Shown here: positions 24,057-34,343 of the stretch, one piece after another
Numbering within the stretch: position 1 is the stretch's first letter
Layout: each line of letters opens with the position of its first letter
Source: JAPLUA01 sp964625855
GTDB lineage: Bacteria; Verrucomicrobiota; Verrucomicrobiia; Limisphaerales; UBA8199
DNA length: 64,000 bases
Direction: 5' to 3'
Assembly (NCBI GenBank): GCA_964625855.1
Contig: CAZVFC010000008.1
Location: forward strand, 166,663-230,662
The notes under the pieces: generated by a model
The model's input: the letters and a program-made list of their open reading frames with translations, nothing else
The model's database searches: none
Told to the model about the DNA's origin: nothing
Made by a program: the position numbers and the translations under genes

Positions 24057-26483
24057 ATGTCCCCGCGCAACTACGCGCACCGGCCGCGGTACAACCCCTG
24101 GACCTGGCTGCCGGCGCTGCTTGCCGTGCCGCTCCTGACCGGCCCGCTCACGTCTGGGGCGGCGCCGCTTCTGGCAAAGCTTAATCCGGTGCCGTTCACG
24201 GATGTCGAGATCCGGGATGCCTTCTGGGCGCCGCGGCGGGAGACGAACCGCGTGGCCAGCATCCCCTTCAGCCTCCAGAAGCTCGAGGAAGCGGGCAACC
24301 TCGAAAACATGCGCTTGGCGGCGCGCGGGGCCACCAACGGCTTTCGCGGGCCGGTCTTCATGGACTCCGACCTCTACAAGGCCCTCGAAGGCGCCGCCTA
24401 CTCGCTGGCTACGCACCCTGATCCGGCGCTGGCGAAGCAAGTGGATGACGTCATCGGCGTGATCGCCGCCGCGCAGCAGCCAAACGGTTACCTGAACAGC
24501 TACTTCACCGTCAAAGAGCCGGGCAAGCGCTGGACCAACCTGCGGGATTGGCACGAACTCTACTGCGCCGGCCACATGTTCGAAGGCGCCGTGGCGCACT
24601 ACCAGGCTACGGGAAAGACCAACTTCCTGGACGTCGCCATCCGTTTCGCGGATTGTATTGACTCGGTCTTCGGCCTGCCACCCAAGCGACTGGGTTACCC
24701 GGGCCACCCGGAGATCGAGTTGGCCCTGGTCAAGCTCTGGCGCGCGACCGGCAATGACCGCTACTTCGACCTGGCGCGGTTCTTCGTCGAGAACCGCGGC
24801 CGGAAGTCCTTTGCCACCGAGCACAAGACGCCGCTGGAAAAGTATGACGGCTCCTATTGGCAGGACGACGTGCCGATTTTCGACCACCAGAATATCAAGG
24901 GCCATGCTGTGCGAGCGGCTTACCTGATGTCGGGCACCACGGATGTTGCGGCACAGACCGGCGACGAGCGCCTGCTGACGATGCTGGACCGCGTCTGGCG
25001 CAACACCACGGAGCGCAATCAATACATTACCGGCGGCATCGGCCCCAGCGCGCACAACGAGGGCTTCACCGTGGACTACGACCTGCCGAATCTCACCGCC
25101 TACCAGGAAACCTGCGCCACCATCGCGCTGGCGCAGTGGGCGTATCGCCTGGCCCTGCTCTACGGCGATGCGCGTTACGCCGACGTGGTCGAGCGCGCGC
25201 TTTACAATGGCGTGCTCTCGGGCGTATCCCAGGACGGCACGAAGTTCTTCTACGTCAATCCCCTGGAGAGCGCCGGCACGCACCATCGGTCGCCGTGGTT
25301 CGGCTGCGCCTGCTGCCCGCCGAACGTGACGCGCACGCTCGCCGCGCTGGGCGGTTACGCTTACGCCGCAGGCACCGACTCGCTCTACGTCAACCTCTAC
25401 ATCCAGGGCTCAGCCCAGGCAAAGATCGGCGGCACCGCGGTCACGCTCAAGGTGACCACCGATTACCCGTGGGACGGCAAAGTGACTTTGGAGCCGGCGC
25501 CTGCCTCGCCGGCCAGGTTCGCGCTGCGGCTGCGCGTACCCGGTTGGTGCCGGGATGCCAGAGTGAAGGTGAACCGCCGTGCCGAACCTGCGCCGGCCGT
25601 CCAGCACGGTTACCTGGTGCTCGAACGGGAATGGCGGGGCGGGGACCGGGTCGAGCTGGATCTTCCCATGCCTGTCCAGCGAATCGCCGCCAACCCGAAT
25701 GTGAAGGCCGACCACGGACTGCTGGCCATTCAGCGCGGGCCGATGGTCTATTGCCTGGAACAATGCGACCAGACCGAGCCGCTCGCGTCATTTTGGCTGC
25801 CGCCCGACGCCGAGCTGAAAGCCCGGCGCGAGCCCAGCCTGCTGGGCGGTGTCGTCGCTATTGTCGGCGAGGCATGCGTCGCCTCCCCGCAGAAGTGGGG
25901 CCGCAGCCTCTATCAACCGCCGGCCCCTTCTCGCCGGGTCGCCCTCAAAGCGATTCCCTACTATGCCTGGGACAACCGCCAGCCCGGTCCCATGAAGGTG
26001 TGGCTGCCCGTCGCTCCGCAGGTGCTGCCTATGCGCGGCCTCGAAGCCCAGGCAAAAGTCACCGTGAGTTTTGCCAACGACAACTGCCAGCCCCAGGGCA
26101 TCAACAATGGCCTGGAGCCCAAGAGCAGCGGTGAGCAGCCCGCCGCCCTTTGCCATTGGTGGCCGCACAAAGGCAGCGCGGAATGGGCCCAATACACGTG
26201 GGAGGCGCCCGTGCAGGTCAGTGGCGCCAGAGTCTATTGGTTTGACGACACCGGCCGCGGCGCGTGCCGGCTCCCAGCCTCGTGGTGCATCCAATACCTG
26301 GATCAAGGCGGCTGGAAGGAGGTTGACCCTGCTGCGCAGTATCCGGTCACCAAGGACAAATGGTGCGCGGTCCGCTTTGCCCCTGTCACAACGACCGCAC
26401 TGCGATTGGCAGTTCAACTGCCTCCCGACTTCGCCGCCGGCGTCCACGAGTGGAAAGTGACCGAGCCGGAAGACGCCCAATAG
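24057..26483 (+). CDS. Glycoside hydrolase family 127 (beta-L-arabinofuranosidase-like)
   Basis: The 808-residue secreted protein has a signal-like segment (WLPALLAVPLLTGPLTSGAAP) directly after the chosen start at 24057. The GH127/DUF1680 body contains YQETCATIALAQW, with the acid/base Glu at 351 and Cys353. A Cys cluster FGCACCPPNVTR covers Cys417, Cys419 and Cys420. In characterised GH127 enzymes such residues form the zinc site and the Cys nucleophile. The C-terminal 150 residues or so look like a beta-sandwich accessory domain. It probably trims arabinose from plant or algal glycans. It is followed 14 bp later by the hydrolase gene. Confidence 0.9.
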   Translation: MSPRNYAHRPRYNPWTWLPALLAVPLLTGPLTSGAAPLLAKLNPVPFTDVEIRDAFWAPRRETNRVASIPFSLQKLEEAGNLENMRLAARGATNGFRGPVFMDSDLYKALEGAAYSLATHPDPALAKQVDDVIGVIAAAQQPNGYLNSYFTVKEPGKRWTNLRDWHELYCAGHMFEGAVAHYQATGKTNFLDVAIRFADCIDSVFGLPPKRLGYPGHPEIELALVKLWRATGNDRYFDLARFFVENRGRKSFATEHKTPLEKYDGSYWQDDVPIFDHQNIKGHAVRAAYLMSGTTDVAAQTGDERLLTMLDRVWRNTTERNQYITGGIGPSAHNEGFTVDYDLPNLTAYQETCATIALAQWAYRLALLYGDARYADVVERALYNGVLSGVSQDGTKFFYVNPLESAGTHHRSPWFGCACCPPNVTRTLAALGGYAYAAGTDSLYVNLYIQGSAQAKIGGTAVTLKVTTDYPWDGKVTLEPAPASPARFALRLRVPGWCRDARVKVNRRAEPAPAVQHGYLVLEREWRGGDRVELDLPMPVQRIAANPNVKADHGLLAIQRGPMVYCLEQCDQTEPLASFWLPPDAELKARREPSLLGGVVAIVGEACVASPQKWGRSLYQPPAPSRRVALKAIPYYAWDNRQPGPMKVWLPVAPQVLPMRGLEAQAKVTVSFANDNCQPQGINNGLEPKSSGEQPAALCHWWPHKGSAEWAQYTWEAPVQVSGARVYWFDDTGRGACRLPASWCIQYLDQGGWKEVDPAAQYPVTKDKWCAVRFAPVTTTALRLAVQLPPDFAAGVHEWKVTEPEDAQ

Positions 26484-26497
26484 GGCACGCCCTCGCC

Positions 26498-27634
26498 GTG
26501 AAAGCCCGACTCCTTCAACAACGCCCGGCTCACACAACCTGTGCCGTCGCTTGCCTGCTTTTGGCCTTTCTGGTTCCCGGGCGCAGTCGGGCCGTCCCGG
26601 ACACGACCGCAGACCGTTCCCGACTCCCGCAGACCAACCTGCTGGTCTTCCACAAGCGCACCGGTGCGGTTGCCCCCGTCAAGTCCAAGGCCGACTGGCA
26701 GCGGCGCCGGGCGGAGATCGTGCGGGGGATGGAGGAAGTCATGGGGCCGCTGCCGAAGCCGAAGAAGCGTTGCGCCCTCGACCTGCAAGTCGAGCAGGAG
26801 ACCGACGGCGGGTCCTATGTGCGGCGGCTTGTCAGTTACGCGGCGGAGCCGGGCTCGCGCGTGCCGGCGTATCTGCTGATCCCGAAAGCAGCCCTTGGCA
26901 CGAAGAAGAAGCTGCCCGCCATGCTGGCCTTGCACCCAACCGACATGCAATACGGCCACCGCGTCGTTACAGAACAACTGCGCGCGAACTACCGCGCCTA
27001 CGCCCGCGACCTGGCTGAGCGCGGCTACGTGGTGCTTGCGCCAGCCTATCCAATCATGGCCAACTACCAGCCCGACCTCAAAGCGCTCGGTTACCAAAGC
27101 GGCACCATGAAGGCCATCTGGGATAACATTCGTGGACTCGACCTGCTCGAAACGCTGCCCTATGTGCGCAAGGGACGGTTCGGCGCCATCGGCCATTCCC
27201 TGGGCGGGCACAACGCCATTTACACGGCGGTCTTCGAGCCGCGCATCCAGGTGGTGGTGTCGAGTTGCGGCTTCGATTCCTATCTCGACTACTACGACGG
27301 CGACCCCAAGAACTGGGAGTTGGAGCGTGGCTGGTGTCAGACCCGTTACATGCCCCGGCTGGCGAACTACCGGGGCCGCCTGGCCGAAATCCCTTTCGAC
27401 TTCCATGAACTCCTCGGCGCCCTGGCCCCCCGGCCCGTCTTCGTCAACGCTCCGCTCCGCGACTCCAACTTCCGCTGGCAGAGCGTGGACAACATCGTGG
27501 GGGCTGCGTCAGCCGTCTATCGCCTTTACCGGGTGCCGCAGAACCTCGTGGTGGAACATCCCGACTGCGAGCACGACTTCCTGCCCCGCGAGCGCGAGGC
27601 CGCCTACCGGTTCCTCGACCAGCACCTGCGCTGA
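26498..27634 (+). CDS. Secreted alpha/beta hydrolase
   Basis: The 378-residue product, from a GTG at 26498, has a signal peptide (CAVACLLLAFLVPGRSRA). The hydrolase fold has the nucleophile elbow GHSLGG (Ser234) and a late candidate catalytic His in HPDCEHDF. PAYLLIPK followed by LPAMLALHP is typical of dienelactone-hydrolase/acetyl-esterase-like proteins. The frame is open further upstream (to 26360), but that part overlaps the GH127 gene. Its position in the saccharolytic run suggests a carbohydrate esterase. The substrate is unknown. Confidence 0.82.
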   Translation: MKARLLQQRPAHTTCAVACLLLAFLVPGRSRAVPDTTADRSRLPQTNLLVFHKRTGAVAPVKSKADWQRRRAEIVRGMEEVMGPLPKPKKRCALDLQVEQETDGGSYVRRLVSYAAEPGSRVPAYLLIPKAALGTKKKLPAMLALHPTDMQYGHRVVTEQLRANYRAYARDLAERGYVVLAPAYPIMANYQPDLKALGYQSGTMKAIWDNIRGLDLLETLPYVRKGRFGAIGHSLGGHNAIYTAVFEPRIQVVVSSCGFDSYLDYYDGDPKNWELERGWCQTRYMPRLANYRGRLAEIPFDFHELLGALAPRPVFVNAPLRDSNFRWQSVDNIVGAASAVYRLYRVPQNLVVEHPDCEHDFLPREREAAYRFLDQHLR

Positions 27635-27701
27635 ACGTCGGTGCCCGTTTACGAACCGCCGGGAGCGGGCAGAGCCCTGGCTCCCTGGTTGGCGCTGCCC
27701 G

Positions 27702-27782
27702 AACATCCAACACCCAACATCCAATGACTGGAAGAGGGACGGCCATTGGATGTTCGATGTTGGATGTTGGATGTTCGATGTT
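27702..27782. repeat. Inverted pair of heptanucleotide arrays
   Basis: The left arm has three units, AACATCC/AACACCC/AACATCC (27702-27722). The right arm has five units of GGATGTT or CGATGTT (27748-27782). They are reverse-complementary and separated by about 25 bp, so a long imperfect hairpin can form. It lies between the hydrolase and the glycosidase gene. Confidence 0.8.
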
Positions 27783-27882
27783 TTGGTTCCGCCAACCCAG
27801 CCGGATTAGCCCAGGGCACAGATGCCTTGGACGGATCTCCTCCTGGCTGGTCATTCGCGCGGGTTTGCGTAGGCTTCTCTTC

Positions 27883-29319
27883 ATGATGAAGAACACCCGC
27901 CTACGGCTGTGCCTCGCTCTCTTGATGCTGGCTGCCACCCAGCTCTGGGCCGCGGACCGACTCCTCCCCAAGATCAAGATCGCCAAGGACGGGCGCACGT
28001 TTGAGACCGAGGCGGGCCGACCGTTCGTTCCCTTCGGCGTGAACTACTACCGGCCCGGGACAGGCTGGGCACCGCAGGTTTGGAAGCAGTTCGATGCCGA
28101 AGCCACCCGCAAGGACTTTGCGCGCATGAAAGAGCTGGGCATCAACTGCGTGCGCGTGTTCCTGAGCTACGGTTCTTTTTACTCCGACCCGGGGGTGCTG
28201 AAGCCGGAAGGTCTGGAGAGGTTCGACCGGTTTCTCGCGCTGGCGGAAGAGGTCGGTATTTACGTTCATCCCACGGGCCCTGACCATTGGGAAGGACTGC
28301 CCAACTGGCAGCCGGTCGCGGTCGCCGACCCGCGCACCGTGCAGCACCTGGCGCAATTCTGGGAGTTGTTTGCAGCGCGTTACCGTGGCCGGCATGTCAT
28401 CTTCGCCTATGATCTGAAGAACGAACCGACGGTCGAGTGGCAAGGCCCGGTCATCGAGCCGCGTTGGCAGGCTTGGCTGGAGAAGAAATACGGTTCGGTT
28501 GGAAAGCTGGCAGCCGCCTGGGGCGCTACCAATCAACTCGAGTTCGGCAAGATCGCCGTGCCGCCAGCCAAGAATGCTTTCCGCAGCCGCCAATTGCTCG
28601 ACTTCCAGTCCTTCCGCGAGGAACTGGCGGACGAGTGGACGCGCCGGCAAGCGGTCGCGATCAAGGCCGCCGATCCCGAGGCGCTGGTCACGGTTGGTTT
28701 CTTGCAAACCTCTGTCCCTTGCCAGGTGTGGGGCGGCATCAACCACTATGCCGGCTTTCGACCTGAGCGGCAGGCGAAGTTCCTGGACTTCCTGGAAATC
28801 CACTTCTACCCCCTGGACCGCGGCGCCTATGAGTACAAGAGCGAGGCGGACGAACTGGCCAATCTTTCCTATCTGGAATGCGTCGTTCGGGAGGTGGCGC
28901 GGGTCGGCAAGCCGGTGGTGCTGGCCGAATTCGGCTGGTACGGCGGGACGGAGAAGCCGAAGTTTGATAAAGGCGCTCACCCAATCGGCACGGAAGAGCA
29001 GCAGGCGAAATACCTGCGGCGCGCGGTGGAGACCTCAGCGGGTTTCGCTGTGGGCTGGCTGAACTGGGGCCTTCACGATCACCCCGGCGCGGGGGATTGC
29101 AGCGAGTTGACTGGCCTGCTGCGGGTGGATGGCACCTCCAAGGCCTGGGGCAAAACCTTCCAGCAACTCGCCGAGCGTTACTCGGGCACGCGTATCCCTC
29201 CGGCACCAGTTGGGACCCGGCCCGCGCTGGATTGGGATGCCTGCCGCACTGATGCCGCGGCCGCTGATCAGTTCCGCAAGGAATACCTCAAAGCGTTCCT
29301 GGCCGACCGGCCCCGGTGA
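27883..29319 (+). CDS. Secreted clan GH-A glycoside hydrolase (GH5/GH42-like)
   Basis: The 478-residue product has a signal peptide (LRLCLALLMLAATQLWAA). The TIM-barrel enzyme carries the acid/base motif N180-E181-P182 in YDLKNEPTVEW and a nucleophile Glu349 in VLAEFGWYGG, the spacing of clan GH-A. The substrate-entry block FVPFGVNYYRPG is near the N-terminus. The family is probably GH5-like, mannanase or beta-galactosidase type, and I cannot settle which. I start at 27883 because the longer frame only reads through the repeat at 27702-27782. Confidence 0.85.
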   Translation: MMKNTRLRLCLALLMLAATQLWAADRLLPKIKIAKDGRTFETEAGRPFVPFGVNYYRPGTGWAPQVWKQFDAEATRKDFARMKELGINCVRVFLSYGSFYSDPGVLKPEGLERFDRFLALAEEVGIYVHPTGPDHWEGLPNWQPVAVADPRTVQHLAQFWELFAARYRGRHVIFAYDLKNEPTVEWQGPVIEPRWQAWLEKKYGSVGKLAAAWGATNQLEFGKIAVPPAKNAFRSRQLLDFQSFREELADEWTRRQAVAIKAADPEALVTVGFLQTSVPCQVWGGINHYAGFRPERQAKFLDFLEIHFYPLDRGAYEYKSEADELANLSYLECVVREVARVGKPVVLAEFGWYGGTEKPKFDKGAHPIGTEEQQAKYLRRAVETSAGFAVGWLNWGLHDHPGAGDCSELTGLLRVDGTSKAWGKTFQQLAERYSGTRIPPAPVGTRPALDWDACRTDAAAADQFRKEYLKAFLADRPR

Positions 29320-29620
29320 CGATCAGCCCCTGCGCAGCGGCTGACCTTCCAGGATGCTGTCCGCCGACCCGGCTGGAACGAGCGCATCTTGATACCACCA
29401 CCACCTTCGGCATTCGGGACATGCGCGGAGCGCGGCTGTCCTCAGCCGCAGCACGTGCGTAAGGGAGCGGCTCTCGGGACAACTGGGCAGGCCCGTATTG
29501 TCGGAGCTGCTGCGGCTGAGGACAGCCGCGCTCCGGTGGCGGTGTCGGGATGCGCCGGCCGGAACTCCAGCGGGCCATTTACGGTTTGCAATTCCTGGAT
29601 CGTGATCGGCAATATGCCGC
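29320..29620. other. Intergenic region holding a family A inverted repeat
   Basis: About 300 bp between the glycosidase and sulfatase genes. The only structure seen is the inverted repeat at 29427-29534. Confidence 0.5.
29427..29534. repeat. Long inverted repeat, family A, copy 2
   Basis: Perfect 27-bp arms (29427-29453 and 29508-29534) flank a 54-bp spacer. The outer GGAGCGCGGCTG and inner CAGCCGCAGC are shared with the copy at 5461-5556. The arm centre differs (TCCT here, GCC there), and in each copy the change is compensated in the other arm. Confidence 0.85.
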
Positions 29621-31102
29621 ATGAAACTTCGCCGTTTTGAGCATCTCGTGGCGGCTGGCTCGGCCTTGTTTGTGTGTCTGACCGTGGCAAGCAGTTCCCG
29701 CGCCGCCGATCAGCGTCCTAACATTGTCTTCATCCTCGCCGACGACCTTGGCTACACCGACGTGGCCTGTTATGGCAGCAAATACTACGAAACGCCTAAT
29801 ATTGATCGGATGGCCGCGAATGGCATCCGCTTTACCAGCGGCTACACCTGTGGCCCCAACTGCGCTCCCACCCGCGCTGCGCTCATGAGCGGCCAGTATG
29901 GTCCACGGACGGGTGTCTATACCGTCGGCAGCATCGAGCGCTTCGACTGGCGCAGCCGCCCGTTACGCCCGGTGGACAACGTCACGCAACTGCCATTGAG
30001 CAAAATCACCCTCGCGCAGTCGTTGAAGAAGGCGGGCTACGCCACGGCCATGTTCGGCAAGTGGCACCTGGGAGATGGCGGGGAGTATCATCCCGGCCAG
30101 CGCGGTTTTGATGAAGCCATCGTCAGCGCGGGTGTGCACTTTGATTTCGTCACGCAACCCCCCGTCGAATATCCCAAGGGCACCTACCTGGCCGATTACC
30201 TGACCGGTAAGGCTGAGGACTTCATCCGACGGCACAAAGAAGGGCCGTTCTTCCTTTACCTGCCGCATTTTGCGGTGCACAAGCCGCTCCAGGCCAAAGA
30301 GGCCCTGATCGCGAAGTTCAAACCTAAACCGCCCGTGGGCGGGCACAACGACCCGACTTATGCCGCAATGATTGCCAGCGTGGATGAAAGCGTTGGGCGG
30401 GTGCTCGTGCTGCTCGATGAACTCAAGCTCGCGGATAAGACGCTGGTGATCTTCTCCAGCGACAACGGCGGCGTCGGTGGCTACGTGCGTGAAGGTGTGA
30501 AAACGGCCGGCGATGTGACGGACAACGCGCCGCTACGCGGCGGCAAAGGCATGCTTTATGAGGGCGGCATCCGGGTGCCTTATATCTTCCGTTGGCCGGG
30601 CAAGATTCCTGCCGGCACAGTCTGCGACCAGCCGATCAACAGCGTGGACCTGTATCCTACATTGCTCGAGGCGGCCGGGGCGGAGCCGCCTGCCAGCTAC
30701 CCGCTGGATGGCGTGAGCTACTTCAAGTTGCTGACCGGCGGCGGCCAGGGCTCGCTCAGCCGCGAGGCGATCTTCTGGCACTTCCCGGGCTACCTCGGCG
30801 CGGGCGTGGGCTCGTGGCGCACCACTCCGGCGGGGGCCATCCGCTCCGGGGACTGGAAGCTGCAGGAGTTCTTCGAGGATGGCCGTCTCGAGCTGTATAA
30901 CCTGCGCGAGGATCTAAGCCAGAAGAACAACCTGGCCGCAGCCCAGCCGGACAAGGTTAAGGAACTGCAGGCCCGCCTGACCGCGTGGCGCCAGGCCATC
31001 AACGCCCCCATGCCCACCAAGAACACGGAGCAGGGCCAGCCCGCCAAAGGCAAGAAGGGCAAAAAGAAAAAGAAGAAGAGCGCTGCTACGGACGAGTCAT
31101 AA
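29621..31102 (+). CDS. Secreted sulfatase (arylsulfatase family)
   Basis: This 493-residue S1-type sulfatase has a signal peptide ending at SSSRA. The formylglycine motif CAPTR has Cys81, which needs maturation by a formylglycine-generating enzyme encoded elsewhere. Metal-binding ILADDLGYTD and GKWHLGDGG are present. The C-terminus is an unusual Lys-rich stretch of about 20 residues (GKKGKKKKKK) that could bind polyanions. It closes the run of secreted glycan-degrading genes, which suggests desulfation of a sulfated polysaccharide. Confidence 0.93.
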   Translation: MKLRRFEHLVAAGSALFVCLTVASSSRAADQRPNIVFILADDLGYTDVACYGSKYYETPNIDRMAANGIRFTSGYTCGPNCAPTRAALMSGQYGPRTGVYTVGSIERFDWRSRPLRPVDNVTQLPLSKITLAQSLKKAGYATAMFGKWHLGDGGEYHPGQRGFDEAIVSAGVHFDFVTQPPVEYPKGTYLADYLTGKAEDFIRRHKEGPFFLYLPHFAVHKPLQAKEALIAKFKPKPPVGGHNDPTYAAMIASVDESVGRVLVLLDELKLADKTLVIFSSDNGGVGGYVREGVKTAGDVTDNAPLRGGKGMLYEGGIRVPYIFRWPGKIPAGTVCDQPINSVDLYPTLLEAAGAEPPASYPLDGVSYFKLLTGGGQGSLSREAIFWHFPGYLGAGVGSWRTTPAGAIRSGDWKLQEFFEDGRLELYNLREDLSQKNNLAAAQPDKVKELQARLTAWRQAINAPMPTKNTEQGQPAKGKKGKKKKKKSAATDES

Positions 31103-31123
31103 GGGCCAAGGGTGCACCAGCGC

Positions 31124-31154
31124 GGGCAGGAACGCCTCGCCGAGGCGTCCGCCC
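31124..31154. terminator. Near-palindrome between convergent genes
   Basis: The near-perfect palindrome pairs GGGCAGGAACGCCTCG with CGAGGCGTCCGCCC. It lies between the convergent sulfatase and Ig-repeat genes and could terminate both. No T-tract is seen on either side. Confidence 0.4.
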
Positions 31155-31192
31155 GGTCCGCAATGCTTCGCCGGCCTTACGACTTGGGGTGA

Positions 31193-34100
31193 TTACGGCG
31201 TCACCGCGCGCTGGATGCGGTAGAACCGCTTCGGGCCGCTGGCCGCGACCGTCGCCTGGTACACGCCGTTGCTGCCGGTGATGACAGCGGTGGTGAGGTT
31301 GGTGACGACAGTCGGCTCGGAGCTGCTCAGCACGGCATAAGCGGTTGGCGGATCGGCAGGCGGGCCGGTGAACGTGATCTGGTAGTCCGCGCCGCTCGGC
31401 ACAATGCTGGTGATCCGCGTCACTGGCGCCGGCGGAGTGGTTGCGCGGATGATCCGGTAGAACCGCCCCGAGGGATCGGCCGGCACGATCGCCTGGTACA
31501 CTCCGTTCCCCCCGGTGATGATCGCCGGGGTCACGTTGGTCACCGACATTACATCCGGGCCGCTCAGCACCGTGAATGCCGTCGGCGGGTCCTCGGGCGC
31601 CCCGGTGAAGGTGATCTTGAAGTTCGAGCCTTCGGGCGTGATGCCCGTGATGTATGGCTCCGTGGGCTGCGGCGGCGACGTGCCGCGGAGGATCCGATAG
31701 AACTGGCGCGGGCCGTTGGCCGGCACGATCGCCTCATACACGCCGTTGCCGCCGGTGATGACCACGGCGACCACGTTGGTCACCGACTTGAGGTCCGGTC
31801 CGCTCAGCACCGTGAATGCCGTCGGCGGGTCCGCGGCCGGGTCGGTGAAGGTGANNNNNNNNNNNNNNNNNNNNNNNNNNNNNNNNNNNNNNNNNNNNNN
31901 NNNNNNNNNNNNNNNNNNNNNNNNNNNNNNNNNNNNNNNNNNNNNNNNNNNNNNCCGCTCAGCACCGTGAATGCCGTCGGCGGGTCCGCGGCCGGGTCGG
32001 TGAAGGTGATCCGGAAGTTCGAGCCGACGGGCGTGATGCTCGTGATGTACGGTTGGGTCGGCTGGGGCGGCGATGAGGAGCGGATGACCCGGTAGAACCG
32101 CCCCGTGCCACTGGCCGGCACGATCGCCTCATACAATCCGTTGCCCCCGGTGATGGTCGCGGGGGTCACATTGGTCACCGACATTACATCCGGACCGCTC
32201 AGCACCGTGTAGGCCGACGGCGGGTCCTCGGCCGGCCCGGTGAAAGTGATCTTGAGGTTCGAGCCCATCAACGCGATGCCCGTGATGGTGGGCTCCTGCA
32301 CTGCCGAGACATTCAGCACCGCCACCGCGCTGGTGATTGCTCCCGCCACGTTCGTCACCACCACGTCGTAACTGCCCGCGTTGGTGGCCTGCACTCCCGT
32401 CAGCGTGAGCGCGCTCGAGGTGGCGTCCGCCAGGTCGGCCCCGTTAAACCGCCACTGGTAACTCAGCGGCTCCGTTCCGCTGGCCGTCACGCTAAAGGTG
32501 GCATCCGCCCCGGGCGGGATCGTCCGGCTCTGCGGTTGCTGGCTGATGCCGGCGGGCACCCACACGGTCAGGGTGGCCACGGCGCTGGTGATCGCGCCGA
32601 AGGTGTTGGTGATCACCACGTCATAACCGCCGGCGTCGCTGGTTCGCACCCCGGGCACGGTCAGCGCCGAGGTCGTGGCGCCCCCGAGGTCGGACCCGTT
32701 GAACCGCCACTGGTAGATCAGGGGCGGCTCGCCGCCTGCCGCCACGCTGAAAGTGGCGTCTGTTCCTGCCAGATTCGTCCGGCTCTGCGGGTGGGCGGCG
32801 ATGTTCGGCGACCCCACCACGTGAATCAGCCCCAGGCCGACGGTGGTCGCCTGGTTGGCTCCGGGCGGCGACCACGCCTGCCAGACCGAGACATCGCTGA
32901 CGGTATTGCCCTCAAAACCAACATACGCGTTGCCCACGTTGTCCCAGGCCACCGCAGCGCCCGTCTTGCCGCTGGCGCTGAGGTTGGTGACCAACGTCCC
33001 GCTGGCCGCGTCGTAAATGGCGACGGCGCCCGCCGGATTGGGGGCCACCGCCACATAAGTGGCCACGGGATCCACCGCCAGCGCGTAGATGTAGGTATTG
33101 TCGTAGCTGGTTGCGGTCGTCACCTTCCACTCGGCGTTCGTCAACGGCGTGTTGGTGTAAGCCGGGAAACGCATCAGCCGGTATTGCGAATCCAGGAAGG
33201 GCGGGCACACCACGTAGATCCTGCCCGCCTGGTCCACCGCCGCATCGAACGGCGGGTTATTCAGGTCGCCACCCGCGCTCAACGGGATGACGCTCGTCCC
33301 CGGATCATTTGCCGCCAGGGTCCCGCCAGGCTGAAAGTCCCAGCGCACCACCCCCTGCCCGCCCGCGTAAGCGTCGGTCATCCACAGCTTCCGGTCGGCG
33401 CCGTTGCCCGTGACAAAGAACGAACTGAACAGCCCGCCCAAGGGGTTGTTGTCGTCACGCATCACGTTGGCCAGCGAGTTGGTTGCGATCTCCTGGTCCC
33501 ACGCCATGACGACGCCGTTGCCGCCCGCGTCCTCCCCGTAGAACCGGTCGTCCTCCCCCACCCGGGCCCGGAATGGGCTCTCGCCGAATGCGCCCGTCCA
33601 CGGGTATCCGCCGGTGCTGAAAATGCCCTCCGCCGCCGGGCTGGCGTCGGCGTTGAGCTTCTGGAAGCCCAGCAAGTCCGCCGTATTCGTGGGACTCGGG
33701 CCCGGATACGAATTGGCGACGTAAACCCGGCCATAATAGGGGCTGTTGGTATTCTGATTCACGGCCAAACCGCGCGGCGTGTGCGCGTGGTTGCCCGGAT
33801 TGGTGTCGTCGGTGGTCCGGGTCCAGAACTCGTATCCGGTGGCGGCGGCGGTGACGCTGAAAGCGTAGGTGCCCCCGGGCGCCGGATTGGCGGCGGCGTC
33901 CTTGCCGTCCCAGATCACCGTGTTGGTGCCGCGGCTCGTCCCCGCTTCGCCCCCGGGGATGGACAGGGTGCGAACCACGTTGGTATCGGCGAAGATCCGG
34001 ACGGTCACCCCGGCCGAAGCGGCCTCGTTGAGGAGATAGCTGATGCTGAGGGTCTGCCCGGTGGCGACGACCACGTTGGAGGTCGAGTCGTTCAGCCGCA

Positions 34101-34203
34101 GGTTGGTGGCGTAAACGTTGGCGCGCGAGGTGGCAGGCACGGACGTCAAGGCCAAGGCCAGCACAAGGCCCAGGATGATCGGGCGCTTCGGATCTGGTTT
34201 CAT
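31193..34203 (-). CDS. Secreted Ig-like/repeat protein, interrupted by the scaffold gap
   Basis: A signal peptide (GLVLALALTSVPATSRA) is followed by a FlgD-like bonding domain, a propeller-like region (about residues 130-470) and two Ig-like domains (each with YQWRFNG). Then come about four copies of a roughly 75-residue unit (GSNFKITFTGAPEDPPTAF..., then FYRIIR). The frame is broken only by the 100 N at 31855-31954. The contig ends repeat the same 55 bp. Collapsing that overlap restores one frame of 951 residues. It is probably a cell-surface or secreted adhesive or recognition protein of unknown ligand. Confidence 0.75.
31855..31954. other. Scaffold gap (100 N)
   Basis: A run of exactly 100 N joins two contigs. 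The 55 bp before it (31800-31854) equal the 55 bp after it (31955-32009). The gap is therefore likely an unmerged overlap inside a tandem repeat, although collapsed repeat units cannot be excluded. Confidence 0.95.
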
Positions 34204-34343
34204 GCTTTCGTAATTACGGTGTTAGCTGGTGTCATCAAGAAGATTCTCGTCCGGTCACGCGGCAAACGCGCCGGTCTATGTTAAGCTTCAGGCGGCATTG
34301 GAGGCTACACTATGCGGTTTGGTTCTTCCCCATGCAATACAAA

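Noticed and set aside
32536..34284. 582-codon plus-strand frame opposite the Ig-repeat gene
   Set aside because: It is a shadow of the coding strand, low-complexity and without a recognisable motif.
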